The notes under the pieces were generated by a model. It worked only from the letters and a program-made list of their open reading frames with translations, did not search any database and was not told the origin of the DNA. Made by a program: the position numbers and the translations under genes. Of a stretch of 64,000 nucleotides of DNA, positions 32,477-44,569 are shown piece after piece. Every line of letters starts with the position of its first letter. Within the stretch, counting starts at the first letter, position 1. Source of the stretch: Micractinium sp. NFX-FRZ (Eukaryota; Chlorophyta; Trebouxiophyceae; Chlorellales; Chlorellaceae); assembly GCA_029339195.1 (NCBI GenBank), contig JAPTJF010000060.1:124001-188000 (forward strand). The letters run 5' to 3'.

Positions 32477-35306
32477 CTAGCCAAGGGCGGCAGTGTCGCC
32501 GCCCGTGATGACCAGCAGCTTGTCAATGATTGCCTGCAGCGCGGGTGCCGCTGCACTGCTGCCGCTGCCCTTGCCGCCCGCCGCCGCCTCAAACACCGAC
32601 CGCCCCTCCTCGCCCGCCCGGCTGAGCGCCGAATCCAGCGGGACGCTCCCCAGGAAGGGAACACCCATGTCCGTTGCCATGTGCCGCGCACCGCCCCCGC
32701 TGGCATGAAACACCGCCGTTTCAGCCATGATCTCACCGCCACCACCGCTGCCGCTGCTGCCGCTGCCATTGCTGCCGCCGACTGCGCTGCCGCTGCCGCC
32801 GCCTGCTGCTGCTGAGGCTGCTGCCAGCACTGCTGCTGTGATGTCCTGTCCGTCGGGGCCGTAGAACTTGAAAGTGGACAGCGGCTGACGCAGGCCGCTC
32901 ATGTTCTCCACCACACCCAGAACGGGAATGCCGGTCTGCGCAGGGCAGAGGAGGGGCGGGGCGGGGTGGGGAGGGGTGGGGTGACGCGAGGCGGAGGGCG
33001 CAGGGCTGCAGGCGGGGGTTGGGAGGCAAGGGCAGGGCAGCCAGCTGGCAGGGCCGGGCGTAAGCTGGGCCAGCTGCACACACTGTGCCCGCTCCCCCAC
33101 CTGTCCACGACTTATGGTTCGATATTGACCTCTCCCTTTCCCTCCCGTCCCTGCACTCTCCCGCTCTGTGCAGCAGACCTTGCGCACACTGTGGACCATA
33201 TACAGTGCTCCTCACATGCACTTGCACGCCCTCAACGCGGAATTCCACTCTAGAAGCGGCACGCCATACAGTATCACAGGTGCCTCCCCACCTTCTTGCA
33301 GAAGTTGATCTCCTTGCGCACATCGATGATGGACACCTCCTGGGGGGTGGTCACCACGACGGCACCGTCCACACGCGCAGCCTTTAGGAACTGCACAGGC
33401 CGGGGTGGGGGGGTGAAGGGTGTGATGGGTGGGGGTGCGGCAGAGCACAGCGGGGTGTGCCTGCCTTGGGCCTGCCCTTGCCCCCCCATGCAGAGAGCAC
33501 AGCAGCCACCCACGTCGCACTTGGCAAGATGGAGTTGTGCTCGCTTCACCCCCTCCCTGGGCGGGCTGCCCCTTCGTGCCCTACGCCCCCCCGGCAGAGC
33601 CCAGGGCTGCGCAAGAAGCACAGCAGGCACCCCAGCCCACCTGCACAATGGAGATGTGCTCGTCGCTGGTGCCAGGTGGCGAGTCGATGACCAGGTAGTC
33701 ACACTCCCCCCAGTGCACGTCCTTCAAGAACTGCTTGATGAGGCCTGCATGGTGGGAGGGCGGGTGGGAGTTGGCGGAGGTGGTGCATTGGCAGGAGGAG
33801 CAGGCACACATTGCGCACAACAAGGACGGGCTAAGGTTGAGTACTGGGGCACACCATTCCGGGGCTGCGTGGTGGGGTGTGCACGGATGGTGCAGGCGGC
33901 CGGCAGGACGGCATGGCGGCAGGGCGAGGAGGGCAGGCGGAGCAGGGCGGCAGAGGGCAGGGGCGGCAGCGTGGCGTGGGCGGGCCAAGGGCGGTGGCAG
34001 CGCTGCAGAGGCGGCAGGGGGCAGGGGGCGGCAGAGGGCAGGGGCGGCAGGCGCACCGTTCTTGCGCGGTCCCCGCCAGATGACGGCGTCGTCGGGGTTG
34101 GGTAGCATGAATCCGATGCTCATCACGCCCAGGTTCTCCTGTACGTACACCGGGGACCAGCCCGCCCCAGACTGGTGGATCTCCTCCCCCTCCAGGCCCA
34201 GCATCTTGGGCACTGAGGGCCCGCAGATGTCGATGTCCAGCAGGCCCACCTGAGGGGGGTGAGCGGGAGGTGGGACAAGGAGGCAGGGGGCAAGTCGGTA
34301 GGGGTGGGACAGGTAGGGGGAAACAGGTAGGGGGTGGGAGACGGGTAGGCGTGGGAGAGGAAGGGGGGTAGAAGTGGGGGTGGGGAGAGGGCAGGGTGGG
34401 ACTTGTTAGTGGGCGGTCATGGGTGGGGCGGGCGGAGGGAGGAGGGGACCTGTCGGGTGGGCGGCTGTGGGGGAAGGCAGGCTGAGGGAGGCGTGTGAAG
34501 AGAAGGGTGGGGCGGGCCCAGGGGAAGTGATGTGGAGGTGCGTGAGGAGAGGCAGTGTCGGTTTCTGCTGGGCAGCGCAGCAGAGACTTGGAGGGAGGGT
34601 GGCAGGGGTTTGAGGAGGCGGGGACATGCGCGGCCGAGGGCAGAGGAGGCGGCAGGGGTCCGCTCTCGCACGCCACCCTCAAGGGTGCATTCCGGTGCCG
34701 CCCCAGCCCAGCCCAGAACTATCGTTGGCGGGCCCCACCCAATTCCCATCCCAAACTTCTGCCTCCCGTCCGAGCAACATCTCACCCACCCAACCCCGCC
34801 GCCCCCGCTCACCTCCAGTCCGCGCGCCGCCAGCGCGAAGGCAAGCTGCGCTGAGAAGGTGGATTTGCCTACGCCCCCCTTGCCAGACAGCACCAGCACA
34901 ATGTGTTTGATTGGCGCCAGGCGGGCGGCAATGGCGGCCAGGTCGGGGTCGGGCCCCTTGGGTGCTGTGGCGCAGGCCTGCTGGTTGGGGCAGCCCTGGC
35001 AGGCGGCCGCACTCCCCGCCGCCTCGCTGGCCGTGCCGGGGCAGTCTGCACAGGCGGGGGAGAGGCAGGGGAATGGTCAGGTTGCGCCACCTGTGGTGTA
35101 GGCATGTGCGGCGTACAAGCGCGCCTCCAGAGAGCCGCGCTTGGGGGCGGGCGGCTGGCGGAGCGGCGGCGAGTGGCAGCGGCGGCAGGCGGGGTGGGAG
35201 CTGATCAGGTAGAGGGGCGTTATCAACGCGGATCCGCAGTCCAACAAGGTCGCTGCTTACGCTCGGGGGCGCCCTGCGGGACTTCGCCTTCAGCATTCTG
35301 AGACAT
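32477..35306 (-). CDS. NBP35: Cytosolic Fe-S cluster assembly scaffold NBP35
   Basis: Six exons on the minus strand: 35306-35261, 35045-34813, 34249-34057, 33744-33641, 33390-33292 and 32935-32477, giving 377 residues. NBP35 is a P-loop ATPase of the Mrp/NBP35 family on which cytosolic Fe-S clusters are built before transfer to targets. The N-terminal cluster cysteines are Cys17, 31, 34 and 40 (C-x13-C-x2-C-x5-C). The P-loop GKGGVGKST is at residues 70-78, followed by [14 protein letters not shown] and [14 protein letters not shown]. The C-terminal part reads [16 protein letters not shown] and lacks the CxxC pair of yeast and animal NBP35, as in plants. A Gly/Ser-rich insert of about 40 residues follows. 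Confidence 0.95.
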
Positions 35307-35969
35307 GGCGCAATTGAGAGGTGCCACTCGGCACACACCCTTGATTGATTGACGGATGATCGGTACTGAAATGTTCAGGCAACGTGGGGGGCTTTTTCTT
35401 TGTGAAGGGCCCTTGAAAGCGTGCTGGCGTGGCAGCCGACGGATGCCCTTGCAATTTCCGCACTTGCCAGCCCCTGGTCTGATCGGTGGCTGCCTTTCAC
35501 CCCACGCATCTGTTCGTGGAACCCCTCAAACCCGCTCCCAGACGAGAGGCAGGGCAGAGCAGGCGGAAACCCTTCGTTTGGGCGCCTTGGCCATCAGAGT
35601 CTGCACTGATCGCGGCCAAAAACATGGCGTCTCCGGTTGTGCTCCCCGACGGCCCTCCGCGGGCGCGCAAGCCCATGGCAAGTTTGCCGGCCGGCTGATC
35701 GCCTGGCAGCGCCCTTGCCTGCGCCCTTGTAGCTTGCATGAGTGCAGCGTGCACTGACAGGCCTTCCCCCGTGCGCCATCCGCAGCCTCCTCTGTCAGCG
35801 CACTCGCCGCTGTCGCGCCCTCGCCAGGGCCAGCTGAAGCCGGGCCCTTTGCCCCCCGCCTTTGATCTACCGGCGTGGCTAGGCGCGCCGCGCAGCCACT
35901 CAACCCCTGTGCTGATTATAGCGCCACCCCGTGCCGCCGCCGCCCCCGCCCCGCCCCGCCTGCCTGCAG
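35307..35969. promoter_or_regulatory. Divergent region between NBP35 and cyclase-like gene
   Basis: A 663-bp region that must hold the NBP35 promoter and the first, unresolved exon(s) of the cyclase-like gene. A short ATG-led frame from 35624 (MASPVVLPDGPPRARK) is one candidate first exon, but I found no convincing donor in the needed phase. Confidence 0.4.
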
Positions 35970-38900
35970 TACGAGGATGAGCACGCAAGCTGCTCTGTGC
36001 TGCTGGCCAAGTGAGTGTATGGCAGCACTGCAGCTGGTGGGGCAGTACATGCCACGATCTGCCTCCTAGTGACCGCTGCAGCTCCCTGCATTCTTCCCGC
36101 TTTCCGCTTGGCTGCCCATTTCCGCCCCCCTGACCCCGCCTGTGCTGCTGCCCGCACCCCACGCCCTGCCACAGAATCCGCAATGAAGACAAGCTGCTGA
36201 GCCTTCCGCCGCACGACCAGTTCCGCTGGCTGTGAGTGCTGGGAGGCGTGCTGCCGTGGTGCACTAGTGTCTTTCACTCTCCCGGTGTGCCGCGCCGCTT
36301 CACCTTTCTTGATGGTCTCGCCGGGACATCCCATCAGTGCTCCCTTCTGAGACTGCCCCCTGCGCCCCTCTTGCTCTGCAGCCACCGCTTCTACCTTGTG
36401 CTGGACCGCATCGCCGAACAGCACCGGGTGCGCAAGTGTTGGGTGCTGGCGCTGGGGTGCCATCCGGGGTGGGGGCGGCATGCTGCTGCAAACGTGTACC
36501 GGCTATGCCAGCCGGGCCAGGCAGTGCTTGCTCCCATGGCATGGTGCTTGCTCCCATGGGCGCTCATGGCTGAGCTCTTGTACGTGCTTGAAGAGGCCTG
36601 GATCTGTTTACTCGCCCATCCCGGCACACGCCGCCGCTGAATTCCAACGCTCTGCTGCCCGGTCCGCCACGTGCGCGTGGCCACTCTCCCTACGGCGGCT
36701 GCATGCATTTCGCGTGGTTCACTCCACCTCCACCGCACCTCCACTCACGGCATCACTGAAATCATGACGTGTGGCAACCATGATGGCCTCCAGGTGTACA
36801 AGCTGTATGGCGGCCCCCACGGCTTCATGATCAGCACCGGCGTGGCGGAGCCAGACGAAAACCACGCCGCCACGCTGCTGCGCTTTGCGCTGCACCTGCT
36901 GCAGGCCGTGCGTGCGGTGAGCTGCTGCCACTGCGCCGTGCTGCTGCCACCGCGCCGTGCTCCTGCCACCGCGCCGTCCTGCCACCGCGCCGCGCCGTGC
37001 TGTCCACCGGGCAATCAACGCACATGCGCGCTGCCTGCCGCCTGTGTTGCTGCACGCAGTGCTATTGAATTGCTTGAATTGATTTATTGGTCATTGTGTG
37101 CAGATCCGGCTGCCGGGCCTGGTGCCCTTGGACCTCATCATGGTGCTTGCCAGCGGGGACGCCTCTAGTGGCCTGCTGGGCACCACCAGTCTGACGTACC
37201 AGGTACGGAGGCGGGCAAGCAAGCAAGCAAGCACCCGTAGGAGAGAGCAGCAGGGGGGCAGCTGGCGGGCTGGCGGGGCAGGAGGCTGCCGCAAGTGTTG
37301 CTGCAACAATTGAGTGGGAGTGTTGCTGCAACAATTGAGTGGGTGCACGGCCTGCACATCAGTCGCCGCTGCTGCATGCCATGCCTGCCCAAGTGCCTTT
37401 GATCTTGACCTTGCCTGTCCTGTCGCCGTTCCCGACGCCTGCCACGTCCTGCAGATTGTGGGGCGCTCGGTGTCTGTTGCGCGTGAGCTCATGCAGACAC
37501 AGCGGCAGCAGCCATTCCTGGTCACAGCCGGCATGCACGCTGTGCTCAACCCCACCATCTCATCCGAGCTGCACCCGCTGGGGCGCGTGCAGCTGCGGTG
37601 CTGCCCGGGGGAGGTGGAGGAGGTGTACAGCCTGGCGCGGTACGCCCAGGTGCCGCTGACGCAGCCGCCGCGGTACGCGTCGGCGGCGCCGACGGCAGCA
37701 CCTGCCGGCACCCCGGTGCCCACACCCTCGCCCTCGGGCACCCCCAGGAAGAAGGAGGCAGCCGTGGTTACAGAGGTGCACGAGGCGGCGGTGGCCGGCC
37801 GGCCGGCGACGGTGGCCGAGGGCAGCGCGGCCCCAGCCGCCCCGGGCATCGTGACCGCCACCTCTGTGCAAGAGGAGGCGGCGGCTGCGGAGGGCGCGGC
37901 GTCTGGGCCCAGCACCGCTGCTGCTGCTGCAGAGCCTCCCAAGCAGAGCAAGCACCTGCTGCAGCATCTTGCGGCGGACCGGCGGCGGCGCATCACCGTG
38001 GCCTCTGGCAAGGGAGGCAAGGGCAAGGGAGGCAAGGCGGGGTACCACCCTTACGCCGCGTCCACGGACAACAGCCTGCCGCGCAACACCGCCAGGTGTG
38101 CGCGAGCATGCCGGTGCTGGGGGGGGGGGCGAACCGTGTGGCCGGGGACCGGGCCCCGCCTTGCTGGCGCTGCCATGCAGGGGGCCCAAAGCTCACGCCC
38201 CGCCATTTACACAGCGCAAATCTTGCCTGCCCCGCCAGCACCCCCAGCCTGGACCTGCCCCACCACACCCCCAGCCTCACCTGCCCGCCAGCACCCCCAG
38301 CCTCACCTGCCCCGCCGGCACCCCCAGCCTCACCTGCCCACCTTGCCCCACCCCCCCTGCCTCGCCTCACCCAGCCCCGCACCCCCCTTACACCTCCACC
38401 CTCCCTGCTGCAGCTCCGATGCCTGGCCTGCCGCCGACCTGCTGCTGCGGTTCGAGGACCCTGTGCTGGAGGAGCAGTACGCGCGGTTCAACAGCGAGCA
38501 GCAGCAGATGGGTGAGCGGTAGCCGGCTGCTGTGCACGCTGTGCTGCGTGTGCGCCGTGCAGTGGGGTGTGGTGAGCGGACTGGAGACCCGGCGCGCTTC
38601 AACAGCGGGCAGCACCAGACGGGTGCTGTGGGCTAAGCCGACGGCGTGCGCTTTGCAGCCGCTGTCTGTTCGCCCTGCAGCCCCGCCCCGCCCTCCCATC
38701 CCATCCACCCCCCCGCCTCACCTCCCCACCCCCGCCTGCGCTTTGCCCTGCAGGCGAGCTCTCCTGGCTCTTCCTCGGCCTGTTCACCGCCGCTCTGTAC
38801 ACCGCCGCCTCTCTGGGGCGCGGGCAGGCGGTGCCGCTGCTGCACATCATGCAGTTCCAGCTGCTGCCGCTGCTGGGTGCGGCCCTCTGGTACTCCCGCC

Positions 38901-40322
38901 ACGAGTCATACCTCAGGTGGGCATAGGGGGCGGGCATAGAGTTGCGTACGGGGTTGGGGGTGCAGGTACTGGCAGAGGCATGCCGGGCGGACACCGGCAC
39001 GCGCACGCTGGGTGGCACTGGAAGCTCTGCCGCCTGCCTGCCCAGCAGAGCTGCGGCGCATGTGTCCTGGACAGGCAGTAGCGATGATCCTGGCTGTTGC
39101 CTGCCGCGCACAGCACGCGCAGCAGCGTCAGCAGCACGTGCATCCTGCACAGGGACATGCGCTGCGCAACATGCGGTGCATGCAGTGCGCGTGCGGCAGG
39201 CAGACCCTCTGCTCTTGACGCCTCACGCACGCACCTCACTCCTTCTGTCTCTCTCTGTCCCGACCCGCAGGTGGCGCGAGGGCCTGTGGTTCGCGCAGCG
39301 CTTTGTGGTGCTCCTCTCCACCTCCCTCCCCGGTTCTTACATCTTCTCCCAGGCTGGGGCGGCCCCCCTGTTTGCCTTTGGCATGTGCAACCTGGGGCTG
39401 GAGGTCATCACGCGGCGGGTGAGGGGGCACACAGCCAGCGTTTTGGGGGCAGCAGCGGAGGAGGCAGCTGGGGAGGCAGCGGAACGGGCAGCGCTTGCTG
39501 CCTCTTCCGGCTGCAGCATAGTTGGAGTATAAGGGGTGCAACGTAAGAAGCTGGCGGCTGGCTCTGCGCCTAGCGTGGAATGCTATGCATTCCTTGACCC
39601 TGCCGTCCGCATCCCTCCCTGCATATGCACGTGCAGATTCAACCCCGTGCCAGCCACCCCCGCCTCGCGCTCGCTGACCCTCGTGCCTCTCCTCCCGCCC
39701 CCTGCCCTTGCCGCTGCAGCTGCGCCTGCACCTGCAGCTGCTCAACTCACTGCTCATCTACATCGTGGCGCTCTCCCTGATGAGCATGCACCCCGAGGGC
39801 TCCTCAGCCCGTGTCCTCATCTCACGTGAGCATCTAATCTTCCACTGGCGGCAGCTGTGGCACTGCATGGGGTTGGCGCGGCGCTTCGCTTTCCACCTAG
39901 CTGCCCATGCGCCCGCGTGCCCGCCCGATGTGGCTTCCACCCAGCCCGCAGCGTGGCTGCGTGCCCGCCCAGTGAGGATGGCCGATTCACTTGGAGGAGG
40001 ACAGGGGCCAGGGCAGGCCGCCAGTGGGATCGCCACCGCCTGGCACCGCCCCACCCCCTACGCTCTTCCCGTGCCTCACAGCCAGCCATGGCCCTGCCCT
40101 GCCCGCCGCCCCGCTGCCGCAGCCGGCTACCTCTCCCTGCACCTGCTCATCACGGCACTGGGGCCCATCTGCTACACCGCCTTGGGTGACTACTCAACCC
40201 GCCTGGCCTTCCAGACGCAGCTGCGGGAGCAGCTCAAGAGCTTCCAGCTGCACAAGCTGCAGCCCACCACCGGCCAGACCTCGGCGTCCGCACCCAGCAC
40301 CGCCCCCGAGGCCGCCGGCTGA
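35970..40322 (+). CDS. Class III cyclase-like domain with six-helix membrane region
   Basis: Eleven exons are seen: 35970-36010, 36175-36231, 36382-36427, 36794-36916, 37104-37202, 37455-38095, 38414-38511, 38754-38916, 39271-39418, 39720-39825 and 40123-40322 (573 residues; start unresolved). The first part follows the adenylate/guanylate cyclase fold: SCSVLLAKIRNED, RFYLVLDRIAEQHRVYKLYG, GFMISTGV and SGDASSGLLG, then YQIVGRSVSVARELM. The two metal-binding Asp residues and the Asn-Arg pair of active cyclases are not in their usual places, so it may be catalytically dead or divergent. An Ala/Pro-rich linker precedes about six hydrophobic helices (for example LFLGLFTAALYTAASL, LLIYIVALSLMSM and LLITALGPICYTAL). 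Membrane signalling is inference. Confidence 0.7.
37293..37342 (+). repeat. 25-bp tandem duplication in intron
   Basis: GTGTTGCTGCAACAATTGAG occurs twice in a row inside intron 5 of the cyclase-like gene. Confidence 0.8.
38237..38340 (+). repeat. Intronic minisatellite, four units of about 27 bp
   Basis: Units built on CACCCCCAGCCTCACCTGCC repeat four times in intron 6 of the cyclase-like gene, just before exon 7. Confidence 0.8.
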
Positions 40323-40470
40323 GGGGGCGGGCGCGCTGCAGCCGGCCCCATGCAGGGGAGCACTCGGCCTCCGCCCCCAGCACCGCCCCTGAGGCGGCTG
40401 GCTGGGGGGCGGGCGCGCTGCAGCCGGCCCCATGCAGGCCAGAACTCGGCTTCCGCCCCCAGCACCGCCC
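40265..40470 (+). repeat. Tandem repeat over the stop codon of the cyclase-like gene
   Basis: Three units of roughly 70-85 bp, each with CCGCCCCCAGCACCGCCCC or a close form. The first codes for the protein end (TSASAPSTAPEAAG); the next two lie in the 3' untranslated region. Confidence 0.8.
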
Positions 40471-41561
40471 CTAGGCGGCCATGTGCCCCGCCGAGAGCTT
40501 CGATAGCCGGCGCCACTTGTATGCTGGGCCGGGCCTAGGGCCCAGGGCAGGCAGCGGGATGCTTGCCTGCCCCTACACGCAGATTGCGTCTGTTGGCCCA
40601 CACAGTATATCTTGACTACCGCCTCGCTTTTTCACGTCTAATCAGCCTTGCTCCCTGCCAGCGGTGTCCCCTGGCCTCGCAGCGGCGCACGCCCGCGTGT
40701 CGTGCGCAGCAGCGCGGCCAGGCCTGGCCTCAACCCACACGGCTGGCAGGTGGCAACAACTATAAACAAGCCTTTGACCCAGCTTGAACAAGCCTTGATG
40801 GGAAACGTTCAGTTGCCTGCTTGCCGAGGAAACACCAGCCAGCAGCAGCTGCCCGCTTCAACCAACCCACCCCCCATCCTCCAACAAACACATGTCATGC
40901 CACTTGTTTCATGTCTTTGCACCGCCCTTCTTTTTTTGTCGCCCCTCAACCCGCGCCGAGCGCTCCGTTGGCATGCAGCTGCACAGCGCGCCGCCCAATA
41001 ACGAATGCTGCCTCACCCCTGACCCCCTCCCCCTGCGTCCCCCCAGTGCCAGCCGCTTCATGCGCCCATGCGGCATGCTGTTCAAACCCTGTAGGCCCTT
41101 GTTGCAATCAGTCGCTACCCGTCCCATTGGAGTTGATCTCTCCCCTCTCCCTCTCTAGGTTCTCTCACACCCTTGCGGTCACGCGGCCCCCTCAGCCCCA
41201 TCATCCTGCAATCCCGCGTGTCTGCCGGCCTCCGCATGCCACCCCTCCCGGCACCTCTTTACTTCCTTGCTATGTTTCGTGCGCGCCCACCCTCCAACGG
41301 CGCCGCCCTTTCTAGCCCAGTGTGCCCTTTCTAGCCCCCTTCCTTCCCCCCGAGCCGCCCTCCATTTGTGAGGCCGCCCTACATTCATCTTCCGACCCCT
41401 GGTATTTTTTTCAATGCTTTGCGAGTGTAACAACGGAATTACTGCAACAGGAGGAGTCCAGCCGGCCGGCGGGCGGGCAGGACTGCCGGTCAGCAGCCCG
41501 GCTGCAGGGGCGCTGCACCAGCTTCAGACCAGCTTCCCGCCCCGTCGAGCTCAGCGCCAGC
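40323..41561. other. Intergenic, convergent 3' ends
   Basis: About 1.2 kb between the cyclase-like stop and the TLDc stop. No conserved coding sequence was recognised. It begins with the tandem repeat units. A TGTAA at 41426 lies far downstream for the cyclase-like gene. Confidence 0.5.
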
Positions 41562-44500
41562 TCAGCTCAGACCCCACAGCTCCACAGATCCCACCCTGAA
41601 TTCCTGGGAGGCCGCCAAGCTGTCGTTGCCAAAAGTGGTGGAGTTTCGGGACAGGCCGGAGGACAGGTCAGCATCCAACCACAGCGCGTAGCTGCGTGGA
41701 AAGGAGGGTGGGGAGGTGGGGGGGCACAGAGGTGAGGTGTGGTGGCGTGTGGCCTGCTGGGTGGCAGAGCGCTCGGCGCCCCGTTGCAGCGGCAGAAGGG
41801 CTGGTGTTGGGCGGGTTCGGTGCGGTGAGGCGGGAGGGGCAGGGGCCCAGAGGCAGAGGCGTGGAGAGGGGCGGGAGCAGCCCAAGGCAGCGACGGCGAC
41901 GGCTGCAGTGCACAGAACGCATGCCCCCGTGCCACATCTACGCATGTCTTATGCTCCCCCGCTCGCTCACCCATCCGCCCCCTGCCACATTACACCTCGG
42001 CCTGCTGCACCCGCGCCTACCCCACCCGCCAGAGCCGCCTTACTGCAAAGCCCGTGCTGCTGCACCACACAGTGCAGTATCAACAGCCAGTCTGTAAGCC
42101 AGCCAACGGCAGCTACCCCCACACACACGCCGCTCTGCCGCTCACCCGCCGGAGCCCCCCACTGCAATGGCCTCGCTGCTGCACCATTGGAAGTAGTCGT
42201 TTGGCTCCTTGGCCATGCGGCGCCACCACCAGTACCACACCACAGGGCGGGGGGACAGCTGGAACACGAACGACTCGCCTGCGGAAGAGGGGAAGGGGGA
42301 TACAGGCGGGGAGGGGTGGTGGACGGTGCAACGCAGTGATGGCGTGCCAGCTAGGGGGAGCGCATCACAGCACGGAAACGGCGTGCGCGACCCAGCTGGC
42401 GCAGCTGGCGTGGACGCCACGGGACACAGGAATGCAGCACAGCGCAGCACAGCACAGCACATCGCAGCGCAGCGCAGCACAGTGGGCGCAGCGCACCAGT
42501 GCCGAAGAAGCGCTTGTCCAGCTTCCACGCCTCTGAGCAGTACGCGCCAAACACGTGCCTGCACAGGGTGGACCGCCAGGCAGGCAGGCAGGCAGGCAGG
42601 CAATGGTTTGGGGCAGGCTTGGGCAGCAGTGTCGGTACCGGGGGCGGCATGCTGGGGTGCTGGGACTTGCAAGTGGCGCGCAAGCCCCTAGCTGTGCTTG
42701 CTGGGCTTCCCTAACACCCCTTACAACATTACAGCAGCATAGCCATCCCCCTGCCTTCCCCACCCACCCACACACTCACTTGAGCGTGCATTGAGCGCCC
42801 CACCTGTCAAAGTCCCGCACCACCAGCTGTGCCTGCTGGGCTCCCTTCCATGCACTGAACACCACGGCATCACACCCAGCCAACCTGCCTTCCCCACCCA
42901 CAGCCACTTGAACGTGCCCCATCCTCCCACCTGTCAAAGTCTCGCACGACCAGCACCGTGGGCGCCTGCTTCACTGCATTCCTCATCATCGTCTGCAGGC
43001 TGATGCCGTCGCGGGCGGTGCTGTACAGCAGCGTCCAGCGCGCCTGGCGGTACCGCGCCGGTACCGCCGCCGACAGCGCCCGCACGTGCTCCTCGCTCAT
43101 CAGAGTGCTGGGCTCGCTCATCTCAGGGAGCGGCTGCTGCCCAGCTGCCAGCGGCGCAGGCTCCGTCGTTGTGCCCTGCAGCCAGGCAGGGCAGGCGGGC
43201 AGGCAGCGGACAGACACCAGTGGATTGGCATAGGGGTGGAGGGTGGGATAGGACCGGGGTGGGGCGCGGGGCAGGGTAGCCGAGGAGGGGAGGCATTGTG
43301 CAGGAGGAGGAGGTATGCGGGCAGCACCCATCAGTGCCTGCCCCAGTCCCCAGACCAGCCGCGCAGGTGCCGTCACACGCAGCAAGCGGCGCGGCACCCG
43401 CACGGCGCGGCTGGCTCGACCCTTAGATTGCCCGCCCTGCCACGTGCAGCAGCGTCCCAACGCACCCCCCTGCACCCCCTGTGTACACCACACCACGCAC
43501 ACACCTGCAAGTCCTCATCATCTGCCGCTGCCTCCTCGCCAGAGTGAGCTGGCAGGATGGTTGGGTACAGCGAGGTGCCCCCAGGGCTGGTGGGCGCCTG
43601 GAGGTGCCCGCCGTCGTCGTCGCCCGCTGCTGCTACTGCCTTCGCTGCTGCCGCCGCCGAGTTGCCTTCCTCGCCCCCCTCCTCACCCGCGCTGATTTTG
43701 GGGCTCAGAAGCTCCACAATTTTGGGCAGGAAGGGGACACCTCCGAGTATGCCGCCCCACCCCCCCCGCCGCTGCCCACCCTCCTCCTCCTCCTGCTCAT
43801 CATCATTGTCCTCCTCCTCATCTTCGTGCTCCTGCTCATACCCAGCCTCCAGCCGCTGCCGCTGCTCTCGATCCCGTTCGCCGCCGCTCAGCTGCCGCTG
43901 CGGTGCCTGCCGCACCGCGCCGCCTGGCGCGATGGGTCGCTGCTGCTGCGTCGCTACACCCCCGGCTGCTGCACCTGCTGCTGCCGCCGCTGCTGACCCG
44001 CTGCTAGGCCTGCGCACCGCGCCGGTGCCGGACATGCGTCCACTGGGGCCTGCAGTCAGGTGGCCGCTGTCCTCCTGCTCTAGCTGTGGGGCCGCCTGTG
44101 CCGCCCGTGGCGAGCCACCCTCTGAGGCAGTTGTGAAGTCGTCATCATCCTCCACCAGGTGTACGATGCCTGGAGGGGTGGAGAAAGCCTCAGGACCGAT
44201 TCAGCATGCAGCAGGAGTGGGCGTGGTGCGGCGTGGTGGCACGTGCGGCGCGGCGTGGCGGCGGGTGCTGAGCGGCGGCGGTGGCCGGGTTCTTCAGGCG
44301 CCGCAAGTGTCCCGATCCGTGACATTATTTGATCACGGCGTGCTCAAAGTACAGCTCGGCAGGCCGCCGGGCCGCCCAGGCAGGGCAGGGAACGCGGTGG
44401 CTGCCTCGTGCCGTTCCCGCGGCGCCCGCTCACCCTCTATCAGTCTGGACAACATCCCTGACTTCTTGCGCGTGTCCCTCTTGCGCCGTTTGCGCTGAGC

Positions 44501-44569
44501 CGGCAAGGGCCGCCGAGACGGCACCTTCCCGTTGTCTTGTGTTGGGCTAGCACAGAAGCAACGAAGCAT
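41562..44569 (-). CDS. TLDc-domain protein (OXR1/NCOA7-like)
   Basis: Six exons on the minus strand: 44569-44434, 44169-43505, 43175-42931, 42558-42497, 42278-42146 and 41691-41562, giving 456 residues. The C-terminal third is a TLDc domain: LMSEEHVRALSAAVPARYR, WTLLYSTARDGISLQTM, VVRDFDRHVFGAYCSEAW, FFGTGESFVFQLSP, NDYFQWCSSEAIAVGG and the end FGNDSLAASQEFRVGSVELW. TLDc proteins protect against oxidative stress, and some regulate V-type ATPase. The N-terminus has a basic cluster (AQRKRRKRDTRKKS), then MLSRLIEGIVHLVEDDDDF and a long acidic, low-complexity middle. No LysM, GRAM or TBC domain is seen with it. The exon 3 end has an intronic copy. Confidence 0.88.
42804..42835 (-). repeat. Intronic copy of TLDc exon 3 end
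   Basis: CACCTGTCAAAGTCCCGCAC here repeats, with few changes, the exon 3 donor edge 127 bp higher at 42931. The GT donor on the minus strand is kept. Confidence 0.88.

Noticed and set aside
32477..35306. Bacterial or plastid Mrp/HCF101 ATPase
   Set aside because: The N-terminal C-x13-C-x2-C-x5-C motif and absence of a transit peptide or DUF59 domain identify NBP35.
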